From positions 1 to 64,000 of the forward strand of contig NZ_JAJHUO010000029.1 in assembly GCF_020859565.1 (NCBI RefSeq): DNA of 64,000 nucleotides. The letters are read 5' to 3'. Shown piece by piece: positions 8,623 to 15,342 of the stretch (position 1 is the first letter of the stretch; the number at the start of each line of letters is the position of its first letter). This DNA is from Saccharothrix luteola (lineage in GTDB: Bacteria > Actinomycetota > Actinomycetes > Mycobacteriales > Pseudonocardiaceae). Position numbers and translations under genes: made by a program. The notes under the pieces are model-generated. The model did not search any database. It was not told where the DNA came from and was given only the letters and a program-made list of their open reading frames with translations.

Positions 8623-9303
8623 GTGACCAAGGTCCGCCCGGTCTCCGGGGGCGGCCGGGCGGTCGAGGTGCCGCCCGAACGCCTGGAGGGGTGGTTCTCG
8701 CGGTTCGCCGCGCGGCACGGCGGGGTGGTCTCGACGTCGGTGACGCCTGGTCGTTGCCTGGTCACGGCGGTGGACGGGGCGACGGCCTCGGTGTCGGCCG
8801 CGTTCGGTGAGTTCACCCCTCAGGGTGAGTCTGAAGGTCTGGTGCTGGACGCGTTGCTGGCGTACGCGCTCGTGTCGCGCCGGATCGGGCTGCTGCTGGT
8901 GCGGCTCGGCGGGCACAGCATCGGGGTGGCTCAGGACGGCGTCGTGGTGGTGTCGACCACGGACAGCCGTCAGGTGCACGGGCGCAACAAGGCGGGCGGG
9001 TGGTCGCAGCAGCGGTTCGCGCGGCGTCGGGAGGGGCAGGCGCGGGTCGCGCTCCAGGCGGCGGCGGACGACGCGGTGAGGGTGTTGGCACCTCGGCTCG
9101 GTGAGTTGGACGCGGTCGTGCTCTGTGGTGACCGTCAGGCGTTGGAGGCCCTTCGGGGTGACCCTCGGCTGGGCGAGGTGTTCGCGTTGGCGTCGCCGCG
9201 CGTGTTGGATGTGCCGGAGCCTCGGCGGGCGGTGCTGGACGAGGCCGCCGTGCGGGCGCGGGCGGTGGAGGTAGTAGTCCGGGAAAGTCCACAGAACTCG
9301 TGA
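8623..9303 (+). CDS. acVLRF1-family peptidyl-tRNA hydrolase
   Basis: 226 residues, GTG start. The signature GRNKAGGWSQQRFARRREGQ (near residues 125-145), including the conserved GxSQQR glutamine, identifies the actinobacterial VLRF1 group. VLRF1 (Vms1-like release factor) proteins cleave peptidyl-tRNA on stalled large ribosomal subunits in ribosome quality control; the role of the actinobacterial branch is inferred from the family. The C-terminal part (LDAVVLCGDRQALEAL) resembles the helical end of eRF1-type folds. It is grouped with the truncated methyltransferase gene upstream. Confidence 0.8.
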   Translation: MTKVRPVSGGGRAVEVPPERLEGWFSRFAARHGGVVSTSVTPGRCLVTAVDGATASVSAAFGEFTPQGESEGLVLDALLAYALVSRRIGLLLVRLGGHSIGVAQDGVVVVSTTDSRQVHGRNKAGGWSQQRFARRREGQARVALQAAADDAVRVLAPRLGELDAVVLCGDRQALEALRGDPRLGEVFALASPRVLDVPEPRRAVLDEAAVRARAVEVVVRESPQNS

Positions 9304-9384
9304 CAACCCCGGCCGCACCCGACCGCATTGATAAGGGTGAGGGGGCGCCGAACCGCGGTGGCCTCACGAACCCGAGGAGCAGTC

Positions 9385-9792
9385 TTGCTGCGCAAACGAC
9401 TCGTGCTGGCGGCCGGGGCCGTCGTGCTCGGCGGCATCGCCGTGGCCGGGACCGCGCTGGCGTCCGGCGGTGGCGACGAAGCGCCCGCGTCGACCACGAC
9501 CAAGCCTCCCGCCACCTCGGTCAGCACGTCTCCGATCGAGACCTCGCCGCCGTCGACCTCGCCGATCGAGACCTCGCCGCAGTCGACGGTCACCCAGCCG
9601 CCGATCAGCACCAGCCCCGGGCCGTGGCCGACGACGACCACCCTGCGGCCGGAACCGACCTCGTCCCAGCCGCCGGTGACCACGACCGTGGTGACCACGT
9701 CTCCGGGTGCGTCGTTCCCGGTGACGACCACGACGACGAGGCCGCCGCAGCCGACGCCGCTGCCGACCTCGACGGCCACCACGAGGCGCTGA
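9385..9792 (+). CDS. membrane-anchored or secreted Thr/Pro/Ser-rich protein
   Basis: 135 residues from TTG 9385, chosen because AGGAG (9375-9379) is 5 nt upstream. After two basic residues comes one hydrophobic segment (about 6-26), then a low-complexity tail with repeated SPIETSP units and runs of Thr. It probably acts as a cell-surface stalk or an O-glycosylated protein. The stop is 4 nt before the start of the sigma factor gene, so the two are likely one operon. No enzymatic domain is seen. Confidence 0.6.
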   Translation: MLRKRLVLAAGAVVLGGIAVAGTALASGGGDEAPASTTTKPPATSVSTSPIETSPPSTSPIETSPQSTVTQPPISTSPGPWPTTTTLRPEPTSSQPPVTTTVVTTSPGASFPVTTTTTRPPQPTPLPTSTATTRR

Positions 9793-9796
9793 CGGC

Positions 9797-10312
9797 GTGA
9801 GCTGGGACGCGGAGTTCACCCACTACTTCGACCGGTGTGCCGACTCGATGCGCTTCACCGCGTTCTTGTTGTGCGGCAACCACCACGAGGCCGAAGACGT
9901 GGTGCAGTCCGCGTTCCTCAAGCTCTACCTGGCCGGGCCGAAGCTGGTGCAGCGCGACGGGCTGGACGGCTACCTCCGGCAGATCGTGGTGCGCACGTTC
10001 CTGGCCGAGCGCCGCCGGGTGCGGTGGAAACGGGAGAAGCTCACCGACGCGATGCCGGAGGTGCCGGAGGCGGGGGAGTTGAGCGAGGACCGGCTCGTGG
10101 TGTGGCAGGCGTTGGGCGCCGTGCCCGCGAAGCAGCGGGCGACGCTCGTGCTGCGGTACTGGCACGACCTGGGGGTGGAGGAGACGGCCGCGGCCCTCGG
10201 TTGCTCGGTGGGCACGGTGAAGAGCAACACGAGCCGCGGTCTCAAGGCGTTGAGGCAGAGGCTGGGACCGGAGTTCGGCGAGTTGTGGCAGGAGGTGTCG
10301 CGGGGTGCTTGA
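9797..10312 (+). CDS. SigE-family ECF RNA polymerase sigma factor
   Basis: 171 residues, GTG start. Region 2 (HHEAEDVVQSAFLKLYLAGP) covers about residues 30-50; region 4 has the helix-turn-helix GVEETAAALGCSVGTVKSNTSRGLKAL (about 130-156). The length and the region-4 pattern fit the SigE-type small sigma factors of actinobacteria. It directs RNA polymerase to a specific promoter set. The downstream gene overlaps it by 8 bp and encodes a single-pass membrane protein, the usual position for an anti-sigma partner. Confidence 0.85.
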   Translation: MSWDAEFTHYFDRCADSMRFTAFLLCGNHHEAEDVVQSAFLKLYLAGPKLVQRDGLDGYLRQIVVRTFLAERRRVRWKREKLTDAMPEVPEAGELSEDRLVVWQALGAVPAKQRATLVLRYWHDLGVEETAAALGCSVGTVKSNTSRGLKALRQRLGPEFGELWQEVSRGA

Positions 10313-10778
10313 GGACGAGCTGAGAAAGACGTTCGAACAACTGAACATCAAGCCGCAGCCACGGACGTTCGGGGCGGTGGACATCGTCCACCGCGGCACC
10401 GCCGTCAAACGCCGTCGGCGCACCTACGCCGTGGCCGCGACCGGCACCGGTACCGCCGTGGTCGCGGTGGTGGTCGCCTTCGCCCTGAACCAGCCCCCGA
10501 GCCAGGACGAGAACAGCCCGGCGGGCCCGCCGATCCCCACCACGAGCAGCCCGACCCAGCCCAGCCCCACGACCACGGACGTCGGCCCTTCGTCATCGGA
10601 GCCCCCGGCGTCCACCACTCCCAACACCACCTCGACCAGACCCGGTTCCACCGTCACCACGACCAGCCCCGGCTCCACCGGGACGACGACGTCCCCGACC
10701 ACGACGACCACGAGAACCACGAGCCCCGGCACCACGGCCCAATCCACCGGCACCGAACCCCTGCGAACCACCCGCTGA
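10305..10778 (+). CDS. single-pass membrane protein, putative anti-sigma partner
   Basis: 157 residues, overlapping the sigma factor gene by 8 bp. A ~45-residue cytoplasmic N-terminus (MLEDELRKTFEQL) is followed by a basic stretch KRRRR, a transmembrane segment (about 41-61), then a Thr/Ser/Pro-rich extracellular tail (TTSP repeats). This layout and the overlap suggest a regulator of the sigma factor, but no ZAS (HxxxCxxC) motif is present, so the mechanism is unknown. Confidence 0.6.
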   Translation: MLEDELRKTFEQLNIKPQPRTFGAVDIVHRGTAVKRRRRTYAVAATGTGTAVVAVVVAFALNQPPSQDENSPAGPPIPTTSSPTQPSPTTTDVGPSSSEPPASTTPNTTSTRPGSTVTTTSPGSTGTTTSPTTTTTRTTSPGTTAQSTGTEPLRTTR

Positions 10779-11102
10779 CCAATTCCCACGACCTACCGCC
10801 GACCCCACCCGCCGTGCACCACCCGGTCGCCAAGCCGCACCGTCCGCCGGGACCGTCCGCCGGGACCGCCCGCCGGGGCTGCCCGCCCGGACTGCGCGGC
10901 CGTCGAGCCGCACCACTGCCGCCCCTGTTGCCGAGCCGCGTGGCCCGCCGCCTCCTGCCTCGACCACACCTGCCCGGCATCGCCGCCCGCCTCACGCGGT
11001 GGTCTCACCACCCACCGACACCAACGGCAGGGCTCGTCCGGCCTGAGCCCCGCCGTCATCCGCCTTCGACCAGTCGACCGACCGACCCGCCGACCCGCCG
11101 AC
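10779..11102. other. 324-bp C-rich, low-complexity convergent gap
   Basis: The + strand is strongly enriched in C with few T. It contains short tandem repeats, including about three copies of a 13-mer (ccgtccgccggga and variants, 10848-10886) and ccgac/ccgcc runs near 11070-11100. It separates convergent genes. No start/SD pair or codon pattern supports a gene. Composition resembles the tracts at 15000-15230 and 20490-20800. Confidence 0.4.
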
Positions 11103-11876
11103 CTACGCCAACGTGCCGGTGGCGAGCAGGCCGCCGTCCACGCGCACGGTCTCCCCGGTGATCCACTCGGCCGCGTCCGAAGCCAGGAACGCGACCAGCC
11201 GCGCGACGTCCTCCGGCGTCCCGAGCCGCTTCATCGGGTATCCGGCCACCGCCTCCTCCTCGCGTCCCGTGTACAGGGCCTCGGCGAACCGGGTCTTCAC
11301 CACCGCCGGCGCGACCGCGTTCACCCGCACCTTCGGCCCCAGCTGCCACGCCAGCTCCTCCGTCAACCGGATCAGCGCCGCCTTGCTCGCCCCGTACGCC
11401 CCGATCACCCCGGTCGACCGGATCCCGCCCACCGACGCGATGTTCACCACCGCGCCGCCGTGCTCCTGCATCCACGCCTTCCACGCCAGCTGCACGAACC
11501 CGAGGGCGGCGACCACGTTGACGTCGAAGATCTTCCGCACCGCGTCGAGGTCCGCGTCCATCAGAGCGCCGAACACGGGGTTGATGCCGGTGTTGTTCAC
11601 GAGCACGTCCAGCCGCCCGAACCGCTCCAAGGTCGACTCGACGGCCTCCGCGCGGTCCTCGGGGTTGCCCGCGTTCCCCGGCACCGCCAGCACGCGATCG
11701 GGTGACACGCCTGCCGCGGTCGCCAGCGACTCGGCCGCCGCCGTGACCGCCTCCGCCTTGCGCGACGTGATCGCCACCGACGCGCCGCGCGTCAGCAGCT
11801 CCAGCGCGATGCCGTGCCCGATACCCCGACTGGCGCCCGTGACCAGGGCCGCCCTGCCCGTGAAGTCCGAAGTCAT
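11103..11876 (-). CDS. SDR-family oxidoreductase
   Basis: 257 residues from ATG 11876. Classical short-chain dehydrogenase: NAD(P)-binding TGASRGIG (residues 13-20), NNTG in place of NNAG (near 90), catalytic Ser in NIASVGG, YGASK catalytic Tyr/Lys, and the C-terminal DGG. The end IRVDGG-type segment and the PMKRLGTPEDVA stretch resemble 3-oxoacyl-ACP reductase (FabG)-like enzymes. The substrate is unknown. Divergent from the ABC-F gene across ~140 bp that holds a possible leaderless small ORF. Confidence 0.85.
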   Translation of the reverse strand: MTSDFTGRAALVTGASRGIGHGIALELLTRGASVAITSRKAEAVTAAAESLATAAGVSPDRVLAVPGNAGNPEDRAEAVESTLERFGRLDVLVNNTGINPVFGALMDADLDAVRKIFDVNVVAALGFVQLAWKAWMQEHGGAVVNIASVGGIRSTGVIGAYGASKAALIRLTEELAWQLGPKVRVNAVAPAVVKTRFAEALYTGREEEAVAGYPMKRLGTPEDVARLVAFLASDAAEWITGETVRVDGGLLATGTLA

Positions 11877-11931
11877 ACCGGGCAATGTATGCCGGTGGAC
11901 ACACACTGCGAATCCAGTGGCGCCCACCCCG

Positions 11932-11965
11932 TAGACTGGGTGTCGTGGTCATCCTGATCGAGTAG
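11932..11965 (+). promoter_or_regulatory. possible leaderless 6-codon ORF before the ABC-F gene
   Basis: A -10-like TAGACT (11932-11937) is followed 7 nt later by GTG GTC ATC CTG ATC GAG TAG (11945-11965). In actinobacteria a TANNNT at this distance from a start codon commonly gives a leaderless transcript. The reading frame encodes VVILIE and ends 54 nt before the ABC-F start, so it may be a leader peptide controlling a ribosome-protection gene. No promoter data are available. Confidence 0.35.
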
Positions 11966-12019
11966 GTCCCGCGCCAGCCGCGCCGTTGACCTCGCCTGAC
12001 CACACACCCGGAGTAGAAC

Positions 12020-13648
12020 TTGATCACCGCAACCGATCTCGAGTTGCGCGCGGGCTCGCGCATCCTGTTGTCCGACGCCACCCTTCGCGTCCAGGCGGGC
12101 GACCGCATCGGCCTCGTCGGCCGCAACGGCGCGGGCAAGACCACGTCGCTGCGCGTCCTCGCGGGCGAGGGCCAGCCGTACGCGGGTGAGATCCGCCGCA
12201 CCGGCGAGCTCGGCTACCTGCCGCAGGACCCGCGCGAGGGCGACCTGTCGGTCATCGCGAAGGACCGCGTGCTGTCCGCGCGGGGCCTGGACCAGCTGCT
12301 CCGCGACATGGAGAAGATGCAGTCGACGATGGCGGAGCTGGTCGACGACGCCGAGCTGCAGGCCGCTGTGCGCAAGTACGGCCGCCTCGAAGAGCGGTTC
12401 GCGGCCCTCGGCGGGTACGCGGCCGAGAGCGAAGCCGCCCGCATCTGCGCCAACCTCGGCCTGGCCGACCGCGTGCTCGCCCAGCCGCTGCGCACGCTGT
12501 CCGGCGGTCAACGCCGCCGCGTCGAGCTGGCCCGCATCCTGTTCGCCGCCTCCGAGGGCGGTGTCGGCACGAAGTCCAGCACGATCCTGCTCATCGACGA
12601 GCCGACGAACCACCTCGACGCCGACTCGATCGCGTGGCTGCGCGGGTTCCTCAAGTCGCACGAAGGCGGCCTGGTCGTGATCAGCCACGACGTCGAGCTG
12701 CTCGACGACGTGGTCAACAAGGTGTGGTTCCTCGACGCGACGCGCGGCGAGGTCGACATCTACAACATGGGCTGGAAGAAGTACCTCGAAGCGCGCGCCG
12801 CCGACGAGAAGCGCCGCCGGCGCGAGCGCGCCAACGCGGAGAAGAAGGCCGGCGCGCTCATGGCGCAGGCCGACAAGATGCGCGCGAAGGCCACCAAGGC
12901 GGTCGCCGCGCAGAACATGGCCCGTCGCGCCGAGAAGCTCCTGTCCGGCCTGGAGGACACCCGCCAGGCGGACAAGGTCGCGAAGATCCGCTTCCCGCAG
13001 CCGGCCACGTGCGGCCGGACGCCGTTGACCGCGGAGGGCCTGAGCAAGTCGTACGGCTCGCTGGAGGTCTTCAGCGGTGTCGACCTGGCCATCGACCGCG
13101 GTTCACGCGTGGTCATCCTCGGGCTGAACGGCGCGGGCAAGACCACGTTGCTGCGGCTGATCGGCTCGATGGAACGCCCGGACAGCGGCGAGGTGATCGC
13201 CGGCCACGGCCTCAAGCTCGGGTACTTCGCCCAGGAGCACGAGACGCTCGACCACGAGGCCACGGTGTGGCAGAACATCCGCCACGCCGCGCCGGACACC
13301 CCGGAGCAGCAGCTGCGCTCGCTGCTGGGCACGTTCCTGTTCACCGGTGAGCAGCTCGACCAGCCCGCCGGCACGCTGTCGGGCGGCGAGAAGACCCGGT
13401 TGGCGCTGGCCGGCCTGGTGTCGAGCGCGGCGAACGTGCTGCTGCTCGACGAGCCGACCAACAACCTCGACCCGGCCAGCCGCGAGCAGGTGCTCGACGC
13501 GCTGCGGCGGTACGAGGGCGCGGTCGTCCTGGTCACGCACGACCCCGGCGCGGTGGAGGCCCTTGAGCCCGAGCGGGTGATCCTGCTGCCCGACGGCACC
13601 GAGGATCACTGGTCCCAGGAGTACCTGGAGCTCGTGCAGTTGGCCTGA
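12020..13648 (+). CDS. ABC-F family ATP-binding protein
   Basis: 542 residues, TTG start with GGAG (12010-12013) 6 nt before it. Two ABC domains without membrane segments: Walker A GRNGAGKTT and GLNGAGKTT, signatures LSGGQRRR and LSGGEKTR, Walker B LLIDEPTNHLD and LLLDEPTNNLD, joined by a basic linker (DEKRRRRERANAEKKAG). ABC-F proteins act on the ribosome E-site region; this branch is close to mycobacterial Rv1473. It may give ribosome protection against antibiotics or assist translation. In mycobacteria this gene also lies next to an enoyl-CoA hydratase gene, as here at 14.1 kb, separated by a small HTH gene. Confidence 0.88.
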   Translation: MITATDLELRAGSRILLSDATLRVQAGDRIGLVGRNGAGKTTSLRVLAGEGQPYAGEIRRTGELGYLPQDPREGDLSVIAKDRVLSARGLDQLLRDMEKMQSTMAELVDDAELQAAVRKYGRLEERFAALGGYAAESEAARICANLGLADRVLAQPLRTLSGGQRRRVELARILFAASEGGVGTKSSTILLIDEPTNHLDADSIAWLRGFLKSHEGGLVVISHDVELLDDVVNKVWFLDATRGEVDIYNMGWKKYLEARAADEKRRRRERANAEKKAGALMAQADKMRAKATKAVAAQNMARRAEKLLSGLEDTRQADKVAKIRFPQPATCGRTPLTAEGLSKSYGSLEVFSGVDLAIDRGSRVVILGLNGAGKTTLLRLIGSMERPDSGEVIAGHGLKLGYFAQEHETLDHEATVWQNIRHAAPDTPEQQLRSLLGTFLFTGEQLDQPAGTLSGGEKTRLALAGLVSSAANVLLLDEPTNNLDPASREQVLDALRRYEGAVVLVTHDPGAVEALEPERVILLPDGTEDHWSQEYLELVQLA

Positions 13649-13679
13649 GGCAACGGGTTTCGCCTCTCTCACCCGAACG

Positions 13680-13772
13680 TGAGCACTGATCGACTCTGCG
13701 TGATCAGACGACCGCTCGCAGATCATTTCGCTTGATCACCTGGCGTTCTTGGTCTTCGTGTTCGATCATTGC
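13680..13772. promoter_or_regulatory. cluster of TGATC/GATCA motifs before the small HTH gene
   Basis: Five GATC-containing motifs (near 13687, 13701, 13721, 13733 and 13766; mostly TGATC or GATCA) occur in about 90 bp between the ABC-F gene and the small HTH gene. Spacing is uneven. They may be binding sites, possibly for the encoded HTH protein. Confidence 0.25.
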
Positions 13773-13825
13773 GACGACAGGGGCTTTCGAAGGCCCGACC
13801 TGCTGTCTACGGAAGGCGGGACAAG

Positions 13826-14035
13826 GTGGCTGACCTGAAGAAGGGCGCCCGGATCACCGGCGCCACGCGGGACAAGCTGGCCGCTGACCTGAAGAAGAAG
13901 TACGAAAAGGGCGCGAGCATCCGGGCGTTGGCCGAGTCCACCGGGCGCTCCTACGGCTTCGTGCACCGGGTGCTCAGCGAGTCCGGTGTGCAGCTTCGCG
14001 GTCGCGGTGGCGCCACCCGCACGAAGAAGAAGTAA
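13826..14035 (+). CDS. small helix-turn-helix protein
   Basis: 69 residues from GTG 13826, with GGAAGG upstream. After a basic N-terminus, residues about 20-50 form an HTH: YEKGASIRALAESTGRSYGF, followed by VHRVLSESGV, then a basic tail ending KKK. This small protein is widespread in actinobacteria near ABC-F and enoyl-CoA hydratase genes. It presumably binds DNA, but its regulon is unknown. Confidence 0.75.
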   Translation: MADLKKGARITGATRDKLAADLKKKYEKGASIRALAESTGRSYGFVHRVLSESGVQLRGRGGATRTKKK

Positions 14036-14100
14036 GCTACCCTCCGGTAACACATGGCGTCGGGGAGAGACGGCGTCTGACGAAACCCGGAGGTTCACGC

Positions 14101-14916
14101 ATGTCGGCACCGACCACCATCGACGCCGACCTGCTGGAACGCGGAGGCGTGCGGCTCGTCGTGGACGGACCGCGCGCGACGATCACGCTCGACCGTCCCG
14201 ATGTGCTCAACGCACAGACGCCGTCGACCTGGGTGGCGTTGCGGACGATCGGTGAACAGCTGGGCCCGGACGTCCGCGTCGTGGTCGTCCGGGGTTCCGG
14301 TCGCGCCTTCTCCGCCGGGCTCGACCGGCGCATGTTCACGGGCGCCCCGGTGGAGGGCGAACCGGGTCTGCCGGAGATCACGCGACGGGGACCCGAAGCA
14401 GGCGCCGCGCTGATCGCGGAGTTCCAAGAGGGCTTCCGCTGGCTGCGCGACCCGGCTCGGGTGACGATCGCCGCGGTGCGCGGGCACGCCATCGGCGCGG
14501 GCTTCCAGCTCGCCCTGGCGTGCGACTTCCGCGTGGCCGCCGACGACGTCAAGTTCTGCATGGCCGAGACGTCGCTCGGCCTGGTGCCCGACCTGGGCGG
14601 CACGCTGCCCCTGGTGCGCCTGGTCGGGTACTCGCGCGCGGCCGAGATCTGCCTGACGGGACGGCGCGTCGGCGCCGAGGAGGCGTTGCGGATCGGTCTC
14701 GCGAACGCCGTCGTGCCCGTGGACGGGTTGGACGGTGCGGTCGACGCGTTGGTCGGCCAAGTGCTGCAGCCGATGCCCGGTGCCGTGCGGGAGACGTTGG
14801 CGCTGCTGGCGTCGGCGGCGGACGGTGCTTCGGAGGAGGAGCAGCTGCGGGCCGAGCGTGAGGCGCAGCTGCGGCGACTCGCCGAACTGACCGCGCTGAT
14901 CGGCGGCCAGGGCTGA
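14101..14916 (+). CDS. enoyl-CoA hydratase/isomerase family protein
   Basis: 271 residues, ATG 14101 with GGAGG about 8 nt upstream. Crotonase fold: LDRPDVLNAQT, the oxyanion-hole segments GSGRAFSAGLD and GHAIGAGFQLALACDFRVA, and ETSLGLVPDLGGT. The second catalytic Glu position (E in AETSLGLVPD) is present. It probably acts on acyl-CoA in beta-oxidation or branched substrates; specificity cannot be told. The neighbourhood matches the Rv1472 (echA12)-Rv1473 arrangement of mycobacteria. Confidence 0.85.
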   Translation: MSAPTTIDADLLERGGVRLVVDGPRATITLDRPDVLNAQTPSTWVALRTIGEQLGPDVRVVVVRGSGRAFSAGLDRRMFTGAPVEGEPGLPEITRRGPEAGAALIAEFQEGFRWLRDPARVTIAAVRGHAIGAGFQLALACDFRVAADDVKFCMAETSLGLVPDLGGTLPLVRLVGYSRAAEICLTGRRVGAEEALRIGLANAVVPVDGLDGAVDALVGQVLQPMPGAVRETLALLASAADGASEEEQLRAEREAQLRRLAELTALIGGQG

Positions 14917-14930
14917 CATGAGGTCGAACA

Positions 14931-15000
14931 CGATCGGGTGAGATCGGGCCGAAAATGTACGGAAACACTGTTCTCGTACATCGGTTGATATGACCGAGCC
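14931..15000 (+). repeat. conserved leader element, copy 1
   Basis: About 70 bp whose inverted counterpart lies at about 20791-20860. A 23-bp core (14950-14972) is identical in both copies, and the flanks (gggtga, gatcgggc, tcggttgat, atgaccgag) are also conserved. It contains a near-palindrome AACA-C-TGTT and, in this copy, an outer inverted pair TGTACG/CGTACA. A 12-codon frame (ATG 14955, peptide MYGNTVLVHRLI) ends in TGA 14991-14993, overlapping ATG 14990 of the proline-rich frame. Confidence 0.7.
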
Positions 15001-15223
15001 CCGAACCACCCCGCCTCGCCGCCCCATCCCCCCTCGCCGCCCCATCCCCCCTCGCCGCCCCATCCCGCCTCGCCACTCCACCACCACCGCCACACTCCAC
15101 CTGCCGCCACACCTCACCCACCTGCCGCCACGCCCCACCCAGCCGCCGCCACACCTCACTCAGCCGCCGTCACGCCCCGCCCGCCGCCACATTCCGGCCC
15201 CGCTGCCCGCAGCGCCCGCATGA
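14990..15223 (+). CDS. short proline-rich reading frame after the leader, copy 1
   Basis: 77 codons beginning MTEPRTTPP, made of repeats of PPRRPI (18-bp tandem DNA unit, about three copies at 15008-15066) and PPHLTQ-like units. The frame starts on the conserved ATG of the leader element and the start is conserved in copy 2 (MTERRTTPP), the main reason to list it. Downstream sequence and length differ between copies. It may be a real rapidly evolving proline-rich peptide or non-coding repeat DNA behind a conserved promoter; coding status is uncertain. Confidence 0.35.
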   Translation: MTEPRTTPPRRPIPPRRPIPPRRPIPPRHSTTTATLHLPPHLTHLPPRPTQPPPHLTQPPSRPARRHIPAPLPAAPA

Positions 15224-15342
15224 CGGACACCCGCGGCCCCGCCTGGGTCGCAAACGCTTCCCTCGCTTGAGTCCCCGCGCGAACGGGAACGTCGACCGGG
15301 CTGGGGGCGTTACCGTCTGTCGTGGACGGATCCTGGGGATTG

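Noticed and set aside
10814..11161. Long frame through the C-rich gap
   Set aside because: Composition is repeat-driven, it overlaps the end of the SDR gene and lacks start signals.
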